Below are positions 60,512 through 64,000 of a stretch of DNA of 64,000 nucleotides, piece by piece (the stretch's first letter is position 1; every line of letters begins with the position of its first letter). The notes beneath the pieces were generated by a model. The model saw only the letters and a list, made by a program, of their open reading frames with translations. It was not told the origin of the DNA and searched no databases. The stretch is from Pleomorphomonas sp. NRK KF1 (GTDB taxonomy: Bacteria; Pseudomonadota; Alphaproteobacteria; Rhizobiales; Pleomorphomonadaceae), in assembly GCF_023721755.1 (NCBI RefSeq), contig NZ_JAMDLH010000001.1, forward strand, positions 744,001 through 808,000, written 5' to 3'. The position numbers were made by a program, and so were the translations under genes.

Positions 60512-60988
60512 TCAGGCCGCGTCGGCGGCCACGACGACCGACACGATCTTGTCGGGATCGCGCACCGGCTCGCCGCGCTTGATCTTGTCGACGTTGTCCA
60601 TGCCTTCGATGACCTTGCCCCACACCGTGTACTGCTTGTCGAGGAAGCGGGCGTCGTCGAAGCAGATGAAGAACTGCGAGTTGGCCGAGTTGGGGTTCAT
60701 GGCGCGGGCCATGGACACCGTGCCACGCACGTGCGGCTCGGCGTTGAACTCCTGGTTCAGGTCGGGATACTTCGAACCACCGGTACCGGTCCCGTGCGGG
60801 CAGCCGGTCTGGGCCATGAAGCCTTCGATCACGCGGTGGAACACGATGCCGTCGTAGAACTTCTCGCGCACCAGCTTCTTGATGTGAGCCACATGGTTGG
60901 GCGCGAGGTCGGGCCGCATCTCGATGACGACGGTGCCCTTGCTGGTTTCCATGACGAGGGTGTTCTCGGGATCCTTGATATCGGCCAC
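60512..60988 (-). CDS. ppiB: Cytoplasmic peptidyl-prolyl cis-trans isomerase (cyclophilin)
   Basis: A 158-residue cyclophilin that speeds proline isomerisation during folding. Motifs are TLVMETSKGTVVIEMRPDLA, FYDGIVFHRVIEGFMAQTGC, SMARAMNPNSANSQFFICFD and YTVWGKVIEGMDNVDKIKRG. No signal peptide, so cytoplasmic. It starts at GTG 60988, with GGAGG five bases upstream. It follows its periplasmic paralogue by 66 bases. Confidence 0.95.
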   Translation of the reverse strand: MADIKDPENTLVMETSKGTVVIEMRPDLAPNHVAHIKKLVREKFYDGIVFHRVIEGFMAQTGCPHGTGTGGSKYPDLNQEFNAEPHVRGTVSMARAMNPNSANSQFFICFDDARFLDKQYTVWGKVIEGMDNVDKIKRGEPVRDPDKIVSVVVAADAA

Positions 60989-61054
60989 GCGGGCCTCCTT
61001 TCGGTCTTGTTGCCGGCAGCGCTCTTATCACGGCCGGACGGAAAGTTCGATCGG

Positions 61055-61603
61055 TCAGTTCGGATCGGAAGCGAGACGCGCCTTGACGATCTTGTCGGGG
61101 TTTGCCGGCGGCTCGCCACGATTGATCTTGTCGACCACGTCCATTCCGTCGGTCACTTGTCCCCAAACGGTGTACTGGCCGTCGAGGAAGCCGCCGTCGT
61201 CGAACATGATGAAAAACTGGGAGTTGGCGCTGTTGGGATCCTGCGCGCGCGCCATGCCGACGGCACCGCGCCCGAAGTGCGCCTTGGAGAACTCGGCCGG
61301 GATATCCGGCAGGTCGGAGCCGCCCATACCGGTACCGGTGGGATCGCCGGTCTGCGCCATGAAGCCATCGATCACCCTGTGAAAGATGATGCCGTCATAG
61401 AAGTGCTTGCCGACCAGCGTCTTGATCTGCTCGACGTGTTTGGGCGCAAGATCGGGCCTGAGTTCGATGGTCACCTTGCCCTTGCTGGTTTCCAGGATCA
61501 GCGTGTTGTCCGGCGAGGCGGCCCAAGCGCCGGTGGACAAAACTCCGCTCGTCAGCATGATGCCGGAGGCGGCAAGCGCCGCGAGAAAGGTCCTGCGGAT
61601 CAC
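61055..61603 (-). CDS. Periplasmic peptidyl-prolyl cis-trans isomerase (cyclophilin)
   Basis: A 182-residue cyclophilin with a Sec signal (MIRRTFLAALAASGIMLTSG, cleavage after AWA). The catalytic core is FYDGIIFHRVIDGFMAQTGD, GMARAQDPNSANSQFFIMFD and YTVWGQVTDGMDVVDKINRG. It should act on proteins in the periplasm. The start is GTG at 61603 with GGGAGA upstream. It lies between coaD and ppiB in the same direction. Confidence 0.93.
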   Translation of the reverse strand: MIRRTFLAALAASGIMLTSGVLSTGAWAASPDNTLILETSKGKVTIELRPDLAPKHVEQIKTLVGKHFYDGIIFHRVIDGFMAQTGDPTGTGMGGSDLPDIPAEFSKAHFGRGAVGMARAQDPNSANSQFFIMFDDGGFLDGQYTVWGQVTDGMDVVDKINRGEPPANPDKIVKARLASDPN

Positions 61604-61633
61604 ATCGATCTCCCTGTTTCCTGTTGTAGCCGG

Positions 61634-62131
61634 TCAGCCGGCCGGGTAGCGGGCGCGGAGTTTCTCCGCCACCTGCGGCGGAACAAAGGCAGTGACGTCG
61701 CCGCCCAACTTGGCGATCTGCTTGACGAGGCTCGACGCGACATGGCGAACGCCCGAGGAAGCCCCGAAGTAAACCGTGTCGATTTCCGGCGCCATGGCCG
61801 CGTTCATGCCCGCCATGCCCACCTCGACGTCGAGATCGGAACTGTTGCGGATACCGCGAACGATCACGCGCGCCTGATGTCGGCGCGCAATATCGACGGC
61901 CAGACAGGCAAAGGTGACGACCTCTATTTCCCCTCCGGTCCGCGCGGCGATCGGCGCGACCAGATCGCGCATCATCGCTTCGCGTTCGGAGGCGTCGAAC
62001 TCGCTCTTCTTCTCGTGGTGAACGCCAATGGCCACCACGAGCCTGTCGAACAGGCGCGAAGCGCGCTCGATCACGTCGAGATGGCCGTAGGTGACCGGAT
62101 CGAACGAGCCGGCATAAAGAGCAGTCGTCAT
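61634..62131 (-). CDS. coaD: Phosphopantetheine adenylyltransferase CoaD
   Basis: CoaD makes dephospho-CoA from phosphopantetheine and ATP, the fourth step of CoA synthesis. The 165-residue enzyme has the nucleotidyl-transfer motif YAGSFDPVTYGHLDVIERAS (T/HxGH), the basic HEKKSEF, IVRGIRNSSDLDVEVGMAGM and ASSGVRHVASSLVKQIA. The start is ATG 62131 (MTTALYAG) with AGGTG upstream; the longer frame is not conserved. Placement between gyrA and cyclophilins is a rhizobial arrangement. Confidence 0.95.
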   Translation of the reverse strand: MTTALYAGSFDPVTYGHLDVIERASRLFDRLVVAIGVHHEKKSEFDASEREAMMRDLVAPIAARTGGEIEVVTFACLAVDIARRHQARVIVRGIRNSSDLDVEVGMAGMNAAMAPEIDTVYFGASSGVRHVASSLVKQIAKLGGDVTAFVPPQVAEKLRARYPAG

Positions 62132-62352
62132 GGTCACCTGAATAGCCGGTTCGCCGCCTGTTAACAACTGCACCGCCGCTATCGGGAAACGCGTTTGGCT
62201 TGGCGGCGAAGATTAGGCACTTGGTCGTATTTACCACTCATTAAGCATTAACCCCGATACGTCCAATCGTCCGGATCACGTTAACTGCTGCGTAACGATC
62301 CCGCCCGAAACTCTCCCCTTACAGTGGGTCTCGCGCAGGAAGGCGGACTGAC

Positions 62353-62601
62353 ATGACGAAGCATCGAGTACCGCGTTGGAGGAAGATGGCCCTCGTCATG
62401 GCCGGGCTCTCGGCTGCCGTTCTCTCGATCGGCGCCACCGAACCCACCTATCCGGAAATCGGCCGGGGCGATCAGATGGCGAATCTCTCCAACTGCGCCG
62501 TCGAAACAATCGATGGCTTGAAGGTATGCGCCAGGGAGGCGCGGCACGATACCGCCGTCACGATCACAACCGTGGCGGCGGGCCTGACCATCGTCGAGTG
62601 A
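62353..62601 (+). CDS. Small predicted secreted protein of unknown function
   Basis: An 82-residue protein with a signal-like N-terminus: MTKHRVPRWRKMALVMAGLS is basic, then hydrophobic, followed by AAVLSIGATE. The rest is short, with two cysteines (LSNCAVETIDGLKVCAREAR) that could form a disulfide. GGAAGG lies about 11 bases before the ATG. It is monocistronic with a strong terminator downstream, which supports it being real. No function recognised. Confidence 0.6.
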   Translation: MTKHRVPRWRKMALVMAGLSAAVLSIGATEPTYPEIGRGDQMANLSNCAVETIDGLKVCAREARHDTAVTITTVAAGLTIVE

Positions 62602-62610
62602 CAGATCAAG

Positions 62611-62630
62611 CGAGGCACGCTCGTGCCTCG
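62611..62630 (+). other. Hairpin after the small secreted-protein gene
   Basis: CGAGGCAC (62611-62618) pairs with GTGCCTCG (62623-62630), with a 4-base loop. It sits 10 bases after the stop and just before the main terminator; it has no T run. Confidence 0.5.
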
Positions 62631-62646
62631 GTCCAGAATGCGGCAA

Positions 62647-62689
62647 GGGCGCAAGACGTTTGGCCACCGTCTTGCGCCCTGACTTTTTT
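62647..62689 (+). terminator. Strong rho-independent terminator between the small gene and gyrA
   Basis: A perfect 12-bp stem, GGGCGCAAGACG (62647-62658) with CGTCTTGCGCCC (62668-62679), is followed by TTTTTT (62684-62689) on the plus strand. It could also help end gyrA transcripts coming from the other side, although the T run there is weak. Confidence 0.9.
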
Positions 62690-62715
62690 CGACCGGAGCT
62701 AAAGGAGCGTCGAGA

Positions 62716-64000
62716 TCACTCCTCGACGCCATTCTCCTCGCTGCTCTCCTCGCCGATGTCGGAGATGTGCTCGACCGACACGACCTTCTCGCCCTCGGCC
62801 GTATTGAAGATGCGAACGCCCTTCGAAGCACGCGAGACGATGCGAACCTGCCCGACCGGCACGCGAATCAGCTGCCCGCCGTCGGACACCAGCATGATCT
62901 GGTCGGTCGGCTCCACCGGGAAGCCGGCGACCAGCTTGCCGATCTCGTCGAGCTTGCTCTGGTCGGTCGCCTTGATGCCCTTGCCGCCACGGCCGGAGAT
63001 ACGGAACTCGTAGGACGACGAGCGCTTGCCATAGCCGTGTTCGTTGACCGTCAACACGAACTGCTGGGCCAGCATCATCTCGGCATAGCGTTCAGGTGAC
63101 AGGGCATCGATACCGTTGCCCTCCTCTTCCGTCTCGTCGGCGACCACATCCTCGACGTCGGTTTCCTCGTCGCCGGCCACGCGCTGCTCGGCCGTCCACT
63201 GCTTCTGGAAGGCGGTGCGCTCGGCCGGGCTCGCGTCGAAATGACGCAGGATGGTCATCGAGATCAGCTCGTCGCCATCGGCGAGCGAAATGCCGCGCAC
63301 GCCGGTGGAATCACGCCCCTTGAAGACACGCACGTCCCCAACAGGGAAGCGAATGCACTGGCCAAGCGCCGACACCAGCAGGAAGTCGTCGTCCTCGGTG
63401 CAAGTCTCGACACCGACGATGCCGTCCAACTCGTCGTCGAACTTCATGGCGATCTTGCCGTTACGGTTGACCTGCGTGAAGTCGCTGAGCTTGTTGCGGC
63501 GCACGGTGCCGAGACGGGTGGCGAACACCACGTCGAGATCCGCCCAGCTCCGCTCATCCTCCGGCAGCGCCAGGATCGAGGTGATGCGCTCGCCGTCCTG
63601 CAGCGGCAGGATGTTCTTGATGAACTTGCCTCGCGACTGCGGTGTGCCGAGGGGCAGACGCCAGACCTTCAACTTGTAGGCAATGCCGCGCGAGGAGAAA
63701 AACAGCACCGGCGCGTGCGTCGAGGCGATGAACAGGCGGGTGACGAAGTCTTCCTCCTTCGTCGCCATGCCCGAGCGGCCCTTGCCACCCCGGTTCTGCG
63801 CACGATACTGCGACAATTGCACCCGCTTGATGTAGCCCTCATGAGACACGGTAACCACCATCTCCTCGCGGGCGATGAGGTCCTCGTCTTCCATGTCGGC
63901 GTCGGACTCGACGATCTCGGTCCGGCGAGGCGTGGCGTAGGCCGTCTTGATCTCGACGAGCTCGTTGCGGATGATCTCAAGCACCCGATCGCGCGAGGCG
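62716..64000 (-). CDS. gyrA: DNA gyrase subunit A, C-terminal part (5' end outside window)
   Basis: The last 427 or so codons of gyrA; the N-terminal cleavage domain lies beyond the right edge. The visible part starts in the coiled-coil tail (VLEIIRNELVEIKTAYATPR) and forms the C-terminal DNA-wrapping propeller. It contains the GyrA box QNRGGKG, and blades such as AYKLKVWRLPLGTPQSRGKF and DSTGVRGISLADGDELISMT. An acidic insert of about 45 residues (EETDVEDVVADETEEEGNGI) is typical of rhizobial GyrA. Gyrase introduces negative supercoils. Confidence 0.97.
   Translation of the reverse strand, partial: ASRDRVLEIIRNELVEIKTAYATPRRTEIVESDADMEDEDLIAREEMVVTVSHEGYIKRVQLSQYRAQNRGGKGRSGMATKEEDFVTRLFIASTHAPVLFFSSRGIAYKLKVWRLPLGTPQSRGKFIKNILPLQDGERITSILALPEDERSWADLDVVFATRLGTVRRNKLSDFTQVNRNGKIAMKFDDELDGIVGVETCTEDDDFLLVSALGQCIRFPVGDVRVFKGRDSTGVRGISLADGDELISMTILRHFDASPAERTAFQKQWTAEQRVAGDEETDVEDVVADETEEEGNGIDALSPERYAEMMLAQQFVLTVNEHGYGKRSSSYEFRISGRGGKGIKATDQSKLDEIGKLVAGFPVEPTDQIMLVSDGGQLIRVPVGQVRIVSRASKGVRIFNTAEGEKVVSVEHISDIGEESSEENGVEE

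Noticed and set aside
1-64000. CRISPR array, insertion sequence, integrase or prophage
   Set aside because: No regularly spaced repeats, transposase-like protein, att-like repeats or phage genes were seen.

Overview
The window looks like a chromosomal segment of a high-GC alphaproteobacterium, most likely Hyphomicrobiales (Rhizobiales). The evidence is direct: lexA is preceded by GTTC-N7-GTTC SOS boxes written on the opposite strand, which is the alphaproteobacterial type. The gyrA - coaD - cyclophilin - cyclophilin block has a rhizobial layout, and the gyrA C-terminal domain carries an acidic insert. Most of the rest is binding-protein-dependent sugar and amino-acid uptake. I see no tRNA, rRNA, CRISPR array, insertion sequence or prophage. 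Almost every base belongs to ordinary bacterial genes packed in short operons.

Layout. 1-9012: end of msrQ, msrP, metY, a PAS-GGDEF-EAL c-di-GMP protein, an iron alcohol dehydrogenase and a solitary treZ, followed by an EamA exporter to 10022. 10266-20427: a flagellar cassette read leftwards (ECF sigma, flagellin, fliD, fliS, a small unknown gene, a very short flgD, flgE, a second small unknown gene, flgN-like, flgK, flgL). It makes only the axial parts and their chaperones; no basal body, motor or export gene is present. 20965-22173: a Nudix hydrolase and an isochorismatase-fold protein.

22176-27406: an amino-acid uptake and catabolism operon (two periplasmic binding proteins, two permeases, an M20 amidohydrolase and a dimethylarginine dimethylaminohydrolase, but no ATPase). 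It looks like scavenging of methylated arginine. 27529-35015: a ROK regulator divergent from a complete sugar operon (binding protein, two permeases, SIS-domain isomerase or deglycase, PfkB kinase, ATPase), with a clean inverted repeat between them. 35002-43514: a PQQ-type sugar dehydrogenase, an SLC13 carrier with divergent AraC regulator, a GNAT, a GH20 hexosaminidase, and an MFS exporter with divergent LysR regulator.

43540-49781: an AraC regulator divergent from a 1123-residue DUF5107/TPR protein, an aldose 1-epimerase and a serine beta-lactamase-like hydrolase; this is the least understood sugar locus here. 49969-54796: nhaA and the L-arabinose importer araFGH. 55453-64000: housekeeping genes (a small HTH protein, lexA, queA, a PhoU-like protein with the Pit phosphate carrier, DUF817, two cyclophilins, coaD, a small secreted protein and the 3' part of gyrA).

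Best leads: a canonical EF-hand calcium loop, plus a degenerate second one, inside the flagellin; the axial-only flagellar cassette with a 92-residue FlgD and an ECF sigma; the DUF5107/TPR sugar locus; the methylarginine operon; the ROK/SIS/PfkB operon with its operator; and a DUF817 gene whose only good ribosome-binding site points at an ATT codon.
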